NCBI RefSeq assembly: GCF_902506095.1
Contig: NZ_LR733293.1
Location: 893,502 to 957,501 of the forward strand
Reading direction: 5' to 3'
Origin: Arthrobacter sp. 9AX
Lineage (GTDB): Bacteria; Actinomycetota; Actinomycetes; Actinomycetales; Micrococcaceae
Length of the DNA: 64,000 nucleotides
Shown: positions 32,731-40,860 of the stretch, piece by piece
How positions within the stretch are numbered: position 1 is the stretch's first letter
Layout: the number at the start of each line of letters is the position of its first letter
The notes under the pieces: model-generated
Told to the model about the DNA's origin: nothing
Seen by the model: only the letters and a program-made list of their open reading frames with translations
The model's database searches: none
Program-made: the position numbers and the translations under genes

Positions 32731-33105
32731 ATGGACTGGAAACTGGAACTTGTGTTTGTGCCTGTCTCGGACGTGGACCGCGCCAAGGATTTCTACGTCA
32801 ACAAGGTGGGATTCAATGCGGACTTTGATGAGCGTCCCTCGGACTCCATCCGCTTTGTCCAGCTGACGCCCCGCGGCTCAGCCTGCTCCATCTGCATCGG
32901 GGAAGGGCTCACGGACGCGCCTCCCGGTACCGGGTCAAACCTGCAGCTGGTGGTCAGCGACATTCACGCCGCCCACAAGCACCTGAAGGACAACGGGGTG
33001 GACGTCAGTGACGTGGACGTGCAGGAATGGGGCCACTTCGTCTACTTTGCCGATCCCGACGGCAACCGGTGGGCGGTCCAGTACATCCCGGGCCGCGAAA
33101 GCTGA
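32731..33105 (+). CDS. VOC-family (glyoxalase-like) protein
   Basis: A 124-residue protein with two beta-alpha-beta-beta-beta units. LELVFVPVSDVDRAKDFYVN starts the first and LQLVVSDIHAAHKHL the second, ending FADPDGNRWAVQYIP. The enzymatic role is unknown; VOC proteins include dioxygenases, isomerases and resistance proteins. A TAGATT -10 box (32719-32724) 6 nt before the ATG at 32731 supports this start over the in-frame GTG at 32725. Confidence 0.82.
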   Translation: MDWKLELVFVPVSDVDRAKDFYVNKVGFNADFDERPSDSIRFVQLTPRGSACSICIGEGLTDAPPGTGSNLQLVVSDIHAAHKHLKDNGVDVSDVDVQEWGHFVYFADPDGNRWAVQYIPGRES

Positions 33106-33144
33106 CACAGGGGAGGGCTGGCTGCCTGGGGCAGAATGGGAATC

Positions 33145-33825
33145 ATGACTGTCCCCACCCAGGCTGCACCCCAGACGCTGAGCTGCCGCGCCGTCCTCTT
33201 TGACATGGACGGTACCCTGGTTGACTCCACTGCTGTGGTGGAGCAGGTATGGGGTGAATTCGCGGCGCGCTACGGCCTGGACCTGGCCGAGATCCTCCGG
33301 ACCTCGCACGGCGTCCAGGCGCGCGATACTGTCACCCGCTTTGCTCCAGCGGGCGCGGACATTCCAGCGCTGACGGCAGAGCTCGGTGCAATGGAGCGCG
33401 TCCGGACAGATGGCATCGTGCCCCTGCCCGGCGCCGCGCGGCTGCTGGCCGCCCTGCCGGCGGACGCCGTCGCCCTCGTCACCTCGGCTGACCGCGTCCT
33501 GGCCAACATCCGCATGGCAGCGGCGGGCCTGGCCATGCCGGCCATCGCCGTGACAGCTGAACTGGTGACGAAGGGCAAGCCGAATCCCGAGGGCTACTTG
33601 AAGGCCGCAGCCAACCTGGGTGTGGATCCCGCGGACGCCGTGGTTTTTGAGGACGCTCCGGCCGGCATCGCTGCCGGGGTGGCCGCCGGCATCCGAACCG
33701 TGGCTGTGGGGCCCAACACGGGCCCGCTGCCGAACGGCGTTTTGCACCTCAAGGATTACAGTGCAGTCGCCGTCGAACTGGCAGTGGATGCCGAGGACCT
33801 GACCGTTATCTCGTTCTGGCTTTGA
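33145..33825 (+). CDS. HAD-family sugar phosphatase
   Basis: A 226-residue HAD phosphatase of the beta-phosphoglucomutase-like subfamily. Motif I is AVLFDMDGTLVDST with the nucleophile Asp, motif II VALVTSADR, motif III TKGKPNPEGY (Lys) and motif IV VVFEDAPAGIAAGVAAG. Closest known activities are 2-deoxyglucose-6-phosphate, glycerol-phosphate or sugar-phosphate phosphatases. The ATG at 33145 is favoured over that at 33136 because a CAGAAT -10-like box ends 7 nt before it. Confidence 0.87.
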   Translation: MTVPTQAAPQTLSCRAVLFDMDGTLVDSTAVVEQVWGEFAARYGLDLAEILRTSHGVQARDTVTRFAPAGADIPALTAELGAMERVRTDGIVPLPGAARLLAALPADAVALVTSADRVLANIRMAAAGLAMPAIAVTAELVTKGKPNPEGYLKAAANLGVDPADAVVFEDAPAGIAAGVAAGIRTVAVGPNTGPLPNGVLHLKDYSAVAVELAVDAEDLTVISFWL

Positions 33826-33841
33826 GGCAAGCCGCCGGGGC

Positions 33842-34546
33842 TTAGTACCAGTTGTGGGACAGGTGGAAGTTCAGCGCACCACAAGGGGACTCGTAACGCT
33901 CCTGGATGTAGTTCAGGCCCCAGTTGATCTGCGTCCGGTAGTTGGTGAGGTAGTCCGCGCCGGCGCTGGCCATCTTCTCGGCAGGCAGGGACTGGACGAT
34001 GCCATAGGCGCCACTGCTCGCGTTGGTGGCTGTGGTGGTCCAATCGGATTCCTTGTCCCACAGCGTTACCAGGCACTGCATCTGGTCCGGAGCCCAGCCG
34101 TAGCTGGCAAGCTGGCCGGCAGCGTAAGCCTGTGCACCGGCGGGGTCGTTGATCGCGACGACGGGGGCTGGTTCGGGAGCGGGTGCGGCCGCCGGCGCGG
34201 GCTCGGGAGCAGGGGCCGGTGCCGGCTCAGCGGCGGGCGCCGGTGCGGGTTCGGCGGCCTGCGGGGCCACTGCGATGGCCTCGGGTGCCGGGGCCGCTGG
34301 GTTGGCGCGGATTTCGCTCTTCTCGATGCTCAGGTTGGACTGTGCTTCGGCGGCCTGGGTTTCGGTAGCGGCCACGCGGATGCTGGACTCGGTAGCCTGC
34401 CCGGCCGCGCCGACTCCCACGAGGAGTGCGGCGGATGCGGCGAAAACAGCGGCGCGCTTGCCAATGAAGGGGAACTTGCCGGCTTTGCGGCCCGTGGAGG
34501 GTGCGGCCACGGATTTGGGGCGCGGTTTAACCAGGAACTTGGACAT
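33842..34546 (-). CDS. Secreted transglycosylase-like cell wall protein
   Basis: A 234-residue exported protein. A basic N terminus (SKFLVKPRPKSV, residues 2-13) precedes a hydrophobic segment RAAVFAASAALLVGVGAAGQ near 31-50 that serves as signal. A Pro/Ala/Glu repeat linker (APAPEPAPAAAPAPEPAP) spans about 95-130, and the C-terminal 85 residues form a lysozyme-like domain with CLVTLWDKESDWTTTATN, where the Glu is the expected catalytic residue, and SSGAYGIVQSLP. Expected to cleave or bind peptidoglycan. The cyclic-di-AMP riboswitch upstream fits the known regulon of wall hydrolases in actinobacteria. Confidence 0.88.
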   Translation of the reverse strand: MSKFLVKPRPKSVAAPSTGRKAGKFPFIGKRAAVFAASAALLVGVGAAGQATESSIRVAATETQAAEAQSNLSIEKSEIRANPAAPAPEAIAVAPQAAEPAPAPAAEPAPAPAPEPAPAAAPAPEPAPVVAINDPAGAQAYAAGQLASYGWAPDQMQCLVTLWDKESDWTTTATNASSGAYGIVQSLPAEKMASAGADYLTNYRTQINWGLNYIQERYESPCGALNFHLSHNWY

Positions 34547-34555
34547 GATGAATCG

Positions 34556-34715
34556 CCTCTCACACCTGCGGAGTTAGCTGTCGGGTTCGGATGAGGGCAT
34601 CCGGCCGCACGGAAACATCACGTGCTGGCTTAACCCCAAGGGCAGTCATTAGCCCGGGACTGTGGGTCCCCCGCCTCTGCCGTTGATCAAGCGGAAATCC
34701 GGGAAGCGGCAGAGC
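34556..34715 (-). ncRNA. Cyclic-di-AMP (ydaO/yuaA) riboswitch
   Basis: The 5' leader of the transglycosylase-like gene carries the conserved blocks of this RNA on the minus strand: GCCGCTTCCCGG with CGGCAG, GGGGGACCCACAG, TTGGGGTTAAGCC, CATCCGAACCCGACAGCTAA and CTCCGCAGGTGTGAGAGGC close to the start. The class usually turns wall-hydrolase genes off when cyclic-di-AMP is high. Boundaries are approximate. Confidence 0.85.
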
Positions 34716-34844
34716 TTGGCGTCATCCGGATATGGGTTCCCGATCGGGAACCCCACCCCATCGACGGTACAGGAGTGGAGCGCTTAAGTCACATTTTGGT
34801 AACAGGGATCACGGGCAGCGGCGCGTCGGGTTGCTCTGTTGTCA

Positions 34845-36350
34845 CTACGTTGTCCGCGGTAAGGGGAGCTGCAGGGCAAACTGTGTGCGCCCCGGCTGTG
34901 ACGTCACCGTTACCCTTCCGCCATGTGCCTCCGCGATGGATTCAACAATGGACAATCCCAGGCCGCTGGTGCCCTCCGCGGCCGAGGCCCCGGCATGGTC
35001 TCCCGCGCCCTTCCGGGCCGTGTCTGCGCGGGCGAAGCGGGAGAACACCTGGTCCACGAACTCCGCGGGGATCCCGCCCCCGTCGTCCGTTACCGTTACC
35101 ACCGCCGCGCCGCCGGGCGACGTGCCCACGCCCGTGACCACCGTGGTTCCCGGGGGAGTGTGCTTGCGTGCGTTCGAAAGCAGGTTCATCAGCACCTGGC
35201 GCAGCTGTGAGGCGTCGCCGTTGACCACCACGGGCTCCTCGGGGAGCTCCAGGCGCCAGTTGTGGCCCGGGGCCATCACCTGCTCGTCGCTGACGCCCTC
35301 GATCACCAGCTGCGTAAGGTCCACCTCGCTGAGCTTGAGCGGCTGGCCCTCATCGAGCCGGGCCAGCAGCAGGAGGTCTTCCACCAGGGCGGTCATCCGC
35401 TCCGATTGGCTCTGTACGCGTGCCAGCGACTTTTGGCCGTCGGGAGTGAAATCCTCGGTCATCCGCATCAGCTCCGTGTAGCCGCGGATGGCCGTGAGGG
35501 GTGTGCGCAGCTCGTGCGAGGCGTCGGCAACGAACTGCCGCACCTTGGTTTCGCTTCTCTGCCGCGCCTGCAGTGCGTTGGCAACGTTGTCCAGCATGAG
35601 GTTGAGCGCGTGGCCCACACTGCCTACTTCCGTCCCCGGATTGGAGTTCGACGGCGGGACGCGCACCGCCAGGGCTACCTCACCGGCGTCCAGCGGCAGC
35701 TGGGAGACGCGGGTGGCCACTTCGGAGAGCTGCTCAAGGGGCTTCATGGTGCGCCTGATCAGCACGGTACCCACCAGCCCGATGAGCAGCAGTCCGCCCA
35801 GTGAAACGAACACAAAGGTCCACACCAGGGAGGCGAGCGTGCTCTCCTTGGCGGCAAGGGGGAGCCCGGTTACCAGCACGTCGCCAAAGTTGGTCTTTAC
35901 GGCAATCAGCCTGTAGTCCCCGTTGGAGAGGGGGCGATCCACTGGCTGCGCGTCCGTTGCCAAACCCAGTAAAACTTGCTTGTCCTCAGCTGATAAGGGT
36001 GAGCGGGAGGTGTCCGAGGCGAGGAATCCTGCACTGTTCACCTGCCCGTTGAGGATCCGGGCGTTCATGGTCCCCACACTTTGCCCGCGGGCGTCCAGCG
36101 GATCCCGTCCGTTGAAACCCCCTCCCGGAGGACGGCCCGGATCGTTCGACCGCTCAGCGGCCTGGCTGAGCTGGTCGTCCAGCTGGCGGGTGAGGAACGC
36201 GTCCATGGAGGCGTAGCTGACCACGCCCACTGCGCCGCAGATGGCGATGAGCAAGGCCATGGCGAGGAGGACGAGGCGGGTCCGCAGGTGCCAGGTGCTG
36301 GGTTTGAACCAGCTTCGGGGAACGGCTGCCGGAAGCGAATGGGAGGCCAT
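34845..36350 (-). CDS. Two-component sensor histidine kinase
   Basis: A 501-residue membrane kinase. Membrane helices lie at about 24-47 and 176-198, bounding an extracellular sensor of about 125 residues; a HAMP segment follows, then the H box FVADASHELRTPLTAI, N box NLLSNARKHTPPG, and the G boxes DDGGGIPAEFVDQVF and GTSGLGLSIVESIAEAHGG. Sensor ligand unknown. It lies 7 bp downstream of the response regulator gene in the same operon. Highly similar pairs in actinobacteria are TcrA/TcrB- or MprAB-like; the precise orthology is not claimed. Confidence 0.93.
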   Translation of the reverse strand: MASHSLPAAVPRSWFKPSTWHLRTRLVLLAMALLIAICGAVGVVSYASMDAFLTRQLDDQLSQAAERSNDPGRPPGGGFNGRDPLDARGQSVGTMNARILNGQVNSAGFLASDTSRSPLSAEDKQVLLGLATDAQPVDRPLSNGDYRLIAVKTNFGDVLVTGLPLAAKESTLASLVWTFVFVSLGGLLLIGLVGTVLIRRTMKPLEQLSEVATRVSQLPLDAGEVALAVRVPPSNSNPGTEVGSVGHALNLMLDNVANALQARQRSETKVRQFVADASHELRTPLTAIRGYTELMRMTEDFTPDGQKSLARVQSQSERMTALVEDLLLLARLDEGQPLKLSEVDLTQLVIEGVSDEQVMAPGHNWRLELPEEPVVVNGDASQLRQVLMNLLSNARKHTPPGTTVVTGVGTSPGGAAVVTVTDDGGGIPAEFVDQVFSRFARADTARKGAGDHAGASAAEGTSGLGLSIVESIAEAHGGRVTVTSQPGRTQFALQLPLPRTT

Positions 36351-36357
36351 GGCGGGC

Positions 36358-37098
36358 CTAGTCCGCAGGCTTGATGACGTACCCGGCGCCGCGCACGGTG
36401 TGGATCATGGGCGGGTGGACTGCGTCCACCTTCTTGCGCAGGTAGGAGATGTACAGCTCCACGATGTTGGCTTGTCCGCCGAAGTCGTAGTCCCAGACGC
36501 GGTCCAGGATCTGCGCCTTGCTGATCACCCGCTTGGGGTTCTCCATCAGGTAGCGCAGCAGCTCGAACTGGGTGGCCGTGAGCTGGAGTTCCCCGCCGGC
36601 GCGGGTTACTTCGCGGGTGTCGACGTTCAGGACCAGGTCGCCCACCACCAGTTCGGCGGTATCCATGGCTGCCACCCCCGAGCGCTGGACCAGGCGGTGC
36701 AGCCGCAGGAGGACTTCCTCCATGCTGAACGGCTTGGTGACGTAGTCATCGCCGCCCGCCGCCAGGCCCACGATCCGGTCCTGCACGGCATCCTTGGCCG
36801 TCAGGAAGAGCGCCGGGACCTCGGGGGCGAAGGCGCGGATCCTGCCCAGCAGCTCGACGCCGTCGAACCCGGGCAGCATCACATCGAGAACCAGGACGTC
36901 GGGACGGAAGTCCTTGGCAAGCTTGACTGCCTCGGGACCGTCGGCTGCGACGGCAACAGACCAGCCGGCCATCCGCAGGCCCATGCTCATGAGTTCTGAA
37001 AGGCTTGGTTCGTCGTCAACCACGAGGGCGCGGATGGGGGATCCGTCCGGGTGGGAGAGCTTGGGGAGGTTGTTTGTCATGGAATGCGGTGTGGCCAT
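36358..37098 (-). CDS. OmpR/PhoB-family response regulator
   Basis: A 246-residue regulator. Receiver domain about 22-135 with acidic VVDDEPSL, phosphorylation Asp in LVLDVMLPGFDG, and Lys in YVTKPFSMEE; winged-helix DNA-binding domain 148-244 with LTATQFELLRYLMENPKRV and VELYISYLRKKVD ending RGAGYVIKPAD. The ATG at 37098 is preferred to that at 37080 because GGAGAG sits upstream of it. Partner of the histidine kinase immediately downstream. Confidence 0.95.
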   Translation of the reverse strand: MATPHSMTNNLPKLSHPDGSPIRALVVDDEPSLSELMSMGLRMAGWSVAVAADGPEAVKLAKDFRPDVLVLDVMLPGFDGVELLGRIRAFAPEVPALFLTAKDAVQDRIVGLAAGGDDYVTKPFSMEEVLLRLHRLVQRSGVAAMDTAELVVGDLVLNVDTREVTRAGGELQLTATQFELLRYLMENPKRVISKAQILDRVWDYDFGGQANIVELYISYLRKKVDAVHPPMIHTVRGAGYVIKPAD

Positions 37099-37785
37099 GG
37101 AACAACTCTCCGATCAGTCGTTTAGCCGGGGCTTTGGGAATCCTGTGTCCCGGCTGTGAATCCCAGCCTAGCCAGCTGGGTGTGGAAAGGCCCGTGAGGC
37201 GAGGCTTGTGTGCCGGCGGAGTGGAAGTCTTTACGTATCCGCCTAATGTGAGGTCCCGCAGTAGCAGAAGAGCGGCCAGATTTTTGTGCTGAAACGCGGG
37301 AGTCGCTGGACATGGGAGCCATCGCGCAGAAGGGATTTTGGTATTTCCCGCGCATTTGAAGAAAGTTACTCTCATGGGGCAGGCTGCCGAATTAAGTCGA
37401 GCCAAGTGCAGCGTTTCGGGTCGAAAGCTCAATAATGAACGGTATTCTGGCAGTCCATCAGAATCGTGATCTGCGCCACAAAGGCGCATTCTGTCTCATA
37501 ATGCGGACTGATCGGTCCATTGTTACTTGCAAGTTAGCATTGTTACGCTGCACACTCTCATTGTGAACAAGAACTCAACAGCACCTGCAGCCGCAGACTA
37601 TTGGCCCAGCACATCCGCTGCTGCCGACATGCGCTGTTGTCGAATGTACGCCTGACCTTCCCACCCCTCGAAGTTCCTTAGGCATTCGCCCCCCAGCCCA
37701 GCGTCGGGCGTCCCTCCCCAGTTTCATTGCGGGGAACCCAGCATTCGAGCCGCGATGACGGCCATTCACATTGAGGTAAGCATCC
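37099..37785. other. Long intergenic region upstream of the winged-helix gene
   Basis: 687 bp with no convincing gene; the open frames here have no protein-like composition. A plausible promoter for the plus strand is TTGTTA (37520-37525) and TACGCT (37544-37549), spacer 18, within a repeat of ATTGTTAC. It would leave an untranslated leader of about 230 nt before the next gene. The response regulator promoter must lie at the left end. Confidence 0.45.
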
Positions 37786-38652
37786 ATGTCAGTTGCATCC
37801 GGATACGTCCACATCTCCGTCCGTAACGCCGCCAAGGCCGGCCAGCCCTCCGGCCTCCGCCCCGGCTTCGCCCCACGCCCGTCGCTCGCCCCCGCCGCTC
37901 CCGGCAGCAGCTTCCCGGCCTCGGGCTACGCACCCCAGGGTTACAACCCCAACTCCTACGGCCAGCTCCGAGCGGTCACCCCGGCCGAGCCGGCCCCGGT
38001 GACTGCCCCCACGCCGGTTGTTGCCGGACCCAACGCCGTCCGCCCCGTCGCCAACGACAACGTGGCACGCGGCTTCGTCCTCTACATGGGCATCGACGAG
38101 GAAACCGCGGCCGCTGCCGGAACCTCCATCGCCAAGCTCGCCCAGGAAATCCGCGCCTACGCCCAGTCCCTCGTGTCCGGTGCCGAGAGCTACGCCGCCG
38201 TGGCAGTGGCCCCCGCCGGCACACCCGGTTCCGCGCTCGACGTCGTCCGCTCCACCTTTGGCGACCCCACCGTCAACACCCGGCAGCGCACCGAAACCCC
38301 CCGGCCGCAGCAGCCCCAGGAACCGCGCCCGTCCGGCGTCCTGATCGACCTTGCGCGCCGTGAAGTACACCTCGACGGCGAATCCCTGAACCTGACCTTC
38401 AAGGAGTTCGAACTCCTGAACTATCTCGTGGAGAACGGCACCCGTACCGTGGGCCGCGACGAGCTGCTCGAGGGGCTGTGGCGCAACGCCGAAGAAGTGC
38501 CCAACGAGCGCACCATCGACGTCCACATCCGCCGGCTGCGCTCCAAGCTGGGCCGCCTCGCCAACACGGTGCGCACCGTCCGCGGCCAGGGCTACCGGTT
38601 CTACGAGCACCCCGAAGTTGTTGTCTGGGCCGCTCCGGAATACTCGATCTAA
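37786..38652 (+). CDS. Winged-helix regulator without receiver domain
   Basis: A 288-residue protein. The C-terminal 100 residues are an OmpR-type winged helix: IDLARREVHLDGESLNLTFK, FELLNYLVENGTRTVGRDEL, NERTIDVHIRRLRSKLG and TVRGQGYRFYEHP. The N-terminal 85 residues are Pro/Ala/Gly-rich and disordered, and 90-145 form a small folded part (GFVLYMGIDEETAAAAGTSI) that is not a receiver. There is no phospho-acceptor Asp motif, so the protein cannot be a normal response regulator. What it senses is unknown. Similar orphan regulators are conserved in Arthrobacter-like genomes as far as I recall. Confidence 0.85.
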   Translation: MSVASGYVHISVRNAAKAGQPSGLRPGFAPRPSLAPAAPGSSFPASGYAPQGYNPNSYGQLRAVTPAEPAPVTAPTPVVAGPNAVRPVANDNVARGFVLYMGIDEETAAAAGTSIAKLAQEIRAYAQSLVSGAESYAAVAVAPAGTPGSALDVVRSTFGDPTVNTRQRTETPRPQQPQEPRPSGVLIDLARREVHLDGESLNLTFKEFELLNYLVENGTRTVGRDELLEGLWRNAEEVPNERTIDVHIRRLRSKLGRLANTVRTVRGQGYRFYEHPEVVVWAAPEYSI

Positions 38653-38971
38653 CAAACCTTATTCCCACGCCTTAAGGCGGCACGATCCCTCTGCGCCTGC
38701 GCTCGTCCCTCCCCGCCGCCACCCTCGCGGCGTGGGCCCACGTCGGCGGATGCGGTACTACTCGAAATGCCTCCAGCGTGCCAAGTCCTCCGAGTATTGG
38801 CCGCCGCGGCTGTTGGAAGGCCGGGCGTCACTGGATGCACGCTTTTCGAGCCATGGTCTTGGGTGAGCCTGAGTTTCCGGGGTTCTTGCTCTCAAGTGCC
38901 CGCAAAAGCGTGCTGGGCCGTGACGGCTTTTGGCTGCCTACCGCGTGGTTGGCTGGCTATAGGCTTGGGCC
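38653..38971. other. Intergenic region before sixA
   Basis: 319 bp without a convincing gene. It contains a perfect 12-bp palindrome CGCCTTAAGGCG at 38668-38679 just after the regulator gene and, at its right end, a TAGGCT -10 box (38960-38965) 6 nt before the sixA start codon. Confidence 0.45.
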
Positions 38972-39499
38972 ATGAGTGAGCACCATCTTCGACGCCTTGT
39001 GATCATGCGGCACGCCAAGGCGGATTGGCCGGGCGGGGTGCCTGACCATGAGCGGCCCCTGGAGGAACGCGGGCACCGGAAGGCGCCGCTGGCCGGGCGG
39101 TGGCTGCTCAAACACAACATCGTTCCCGACTTCATCCTGTGCTCCAGCGCCCTTCGCACCCGGCAAACCTGCACCTGGGTTTGCTCGGAACTCGGGGACA
39201 AGGCTCCCACGCCCAAACTTGAAGACGGCCTGTACGCCGCCTCTGCCCTTCGGATGCTCAGCGTGGTCAACCACGTCCCGGACACCGTCACAACGCTGAT
39301 GCTCATCGCCCACCAGCCCGGCGTCCAGGACCTCGCCATGCACCTGGCTTCACGCGACTCCAACCACGACGCCTACATGGACGCCGCCACCAGGTACCCC
39401 ACCAGCGCCCTCACCGTCCTGGAAACCGAGAAATCGTGGGCCGAACTGGACGGACAGGACGCCCGGATCACAAAATTCAAGGTGCCCCGGGCGCACTAA
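38972..39499 (+). CDS. SixA-type histidine phosphatase
   Basis: A 175-residue member of the histidine phosphatase (phosphoglycerate mutase) superfamily. The catalytic motif is LVIMRHAKADWP with RHA/RHG His; the second Arg is in SSALRTRQTC, and the second His in LMLIAHQPGVQDLA. SixA removes phosphate from phosphohistidine proteins; in actinobacteria substrates are mostly unknown. A TAGGCT -10 box 6 nt upstream supports the ATG and a leaderless transcript. It converges on the next gene with a gap of 6 bp. Confidence 0.88.
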   Translation: MSEHHLRRLVIMRHAKADWPGGVPDHERPLEERGHRKAPLAGRWLLKHNIVPDFILCSSALRTRQTCTWVCSELGDKAPTPKLEDGLYAASALRMLSVVNHVPDTVTTLMLIAHQPGVQDLAMHLASRDSNHDAYMDAATRYPTSALTVLETEKSWAELDGQDARITKFKVPRAH

Positions 39500-39505
39500 G
39501 GCAGA

Positions 39506-40189
39506 TTACTTCTTCGGGGCCGGACGCCGCTGAGGCTGCCGCACGGAACCCTGCCGCGCCACACCCTGGCCGCCTCCGTCCTGGCGCGCGGGACCCTGCA
39601 GGCCGGCACCTTGTTTCTGGGGCACCTGCCGAGCGGACGACGTCGGCTGCCGCCCTTGGGTGCGCCCCGGGGAGGAGGTGCGTGGGTGCGAAGCCCCTGA
39701 CGCGCCCTGGCGCCGGACGGGCGCCTGCCCGCGCGCGACGCTTCCGGGCCGGGACGAGGCGCGCGCAGGAGCGGCCCCCGCGGCGGGACGCCGTCCGGGC
39801 CACATCGCGCCCAGGAACAATGCCGCCAGGGCCGTCACGATCGAGAGGGCGGCGAGGAAGAAATAGTTGTCGGGGTCGTCGGTGGGCAGCGGGGTACCGA
39901 ACAGCGACGACTCATCGGTGAACGCCAGCTCCCACGTGCTCATGAACGCGAGCGATCCTGCGATGGCGAGGCTCGTGGACAGGCCGGCAACCGCCAGCAT
40001 CACGTACCGCCGCCGCCGAAGGACCTCGATGATGCAGGCAAGGTAGGCCAGCGCCAGCATGCCAAGGAACGCCAGGAACACAGGTTCGGCCAGCGTCATG
40101 CCCGTCAGGACCAGGAGCCCGGCAGCCACGAGGCCGCTGATGACCGCAAACTTTCCGCTGTTCCCCATGTGACGCATGTGCACCATCAT
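39506..40189 (-). CDS. Small membrane protein with basic disordered tail
   Basis: A 227-residue protein of unknown function. Four membrane segments lie at about 14-33, 38-55, 63-82 and 109-130. The last 90 residues are rich in Arg, Gln, Gly, Pro and Ser (ARASSRPGSVARGQAPVRRQ) and must be disordered and positively charged, perhaps binding lipids or nucleic acid. The start overlaps the stop of the TetR gene (ATGA), so it belongs to that operon. Confidence 0.7.
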   Translation of the reverse strand: MMVHMRHMGNSGKFAVISGLVAAGLLVLTGMTLAEPVFLAFLGMLALAYLACIIEVLRRRRYVMLAVAGLSTSLAIAGSLAFMSTWELAFTDESSLFGTPLPTDDPDNYFFLAALSIVTALAALFLGAMWPGRRPAAGAAPARASSRPGSVARGQAPVRRQGASGASHPRTSSPGRTQGRQPTSSARQVPQKQGAGLQGPARQDGGGQGVARQGSVRQPQRRPAPKK

Positions 40190-40860
40190 CCCCGAGAAGG
40201 GGCGTCCTTCAGCACGTAGCCGCGCATGATCGCCATGATTGCTGCAACGCTTTGGTCACGGGTGCGCTCCGGGTTGTACGTCTGCCGGTCCAACCCCACC
40301 ACAAAGCAGGCGCCGAAGATCGCTGTCTCCAGGCTGCCGCGGGGGACCGACGGGTCCACCGGGTAAACCCGGGCAACCTTTCCCACTGCGTCGCCTATGA
40401 CTTCCAGGAGCTCGGCGCGAAGGAGGGTAAACGTTCCCTGCCATTCGCTGGGTGTCCGCCAGTTCTCGCTGACCCACAGGCGGGCAAAAGACGGGTAATC
40501 GGCCATAAAATCCATCGCCTGCCCGATCATGGCCTCCATGGCCAGCAAGGGGTCGCCGGCCGGAACGGCCACCTCGTCCGTTACGCCCAGCAGGCGGCCT
40601 TTGAGGATTTCGACGCCGTGCCTCAGCAGTTGTGCAATAAGGTCCGATTTGCTGCCGAAGTTGTAGTACACCGTCCCCTTTGACACGCCGGCAGCTGCAG
40701 CGATCTCATCAACTGTCACGCCGGCCGCGCCGCGCTCACCGATCAGTTCCATGGAGGCATCGAAGAGCTTTTGCCGGGTGGCTGAGGTCCGGGCGGGACG
40801 CAGTTTTTTCACCGGCTCCGGATCAGGGGGTTCGGCGGCGCCCGCCTGCGGAGATGTCAT
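40186..40860 (-). CDS. TetR-family transcriptional regulator
   Basis: A 224-residue regulator. The helix-turn-helix at about 28-75 reads FDASMELIGERGAAGVTVDE then IAAAAGVSKGTVYYNFGSKS. The ligand domain follows. The ATG at 40860 overlaps the YhgE stop (ATGA). A TetR-like operator lies inside the promoter of the operon at 43659-43674, so this protein most likely represses its own operon and responds to a substance handled by the YhgE membrane protein. Confidence 0.92.
   Translation of the reverse strand: MTSPQAGAAEPPDPEPVKKLRPARTSATRQKLFDASMELIGERGAAGVTVDEIAAAAGVSKGTVYYNFGSKSDLIAQLLRHGVEILKGRLLGVTDEVAVPAGDPLLAMEAMIGQAMDFMADYPSFARLWVSENWRTPSEWQGTFTLLRAELLEVIGDAVGKVARVYPVDPSVPRGSLETAIFGACFVVGLDRQTYNPERTRDQSVAAIMAIMRGYVLKDAPSRG

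Noticed and set aside
37016-37489. A 157-codon minus-strand frame in the long intergenic region
   Set aside because: Residue composition is not protein-like and it overlaps the response regulator start; no ribosome binding site.
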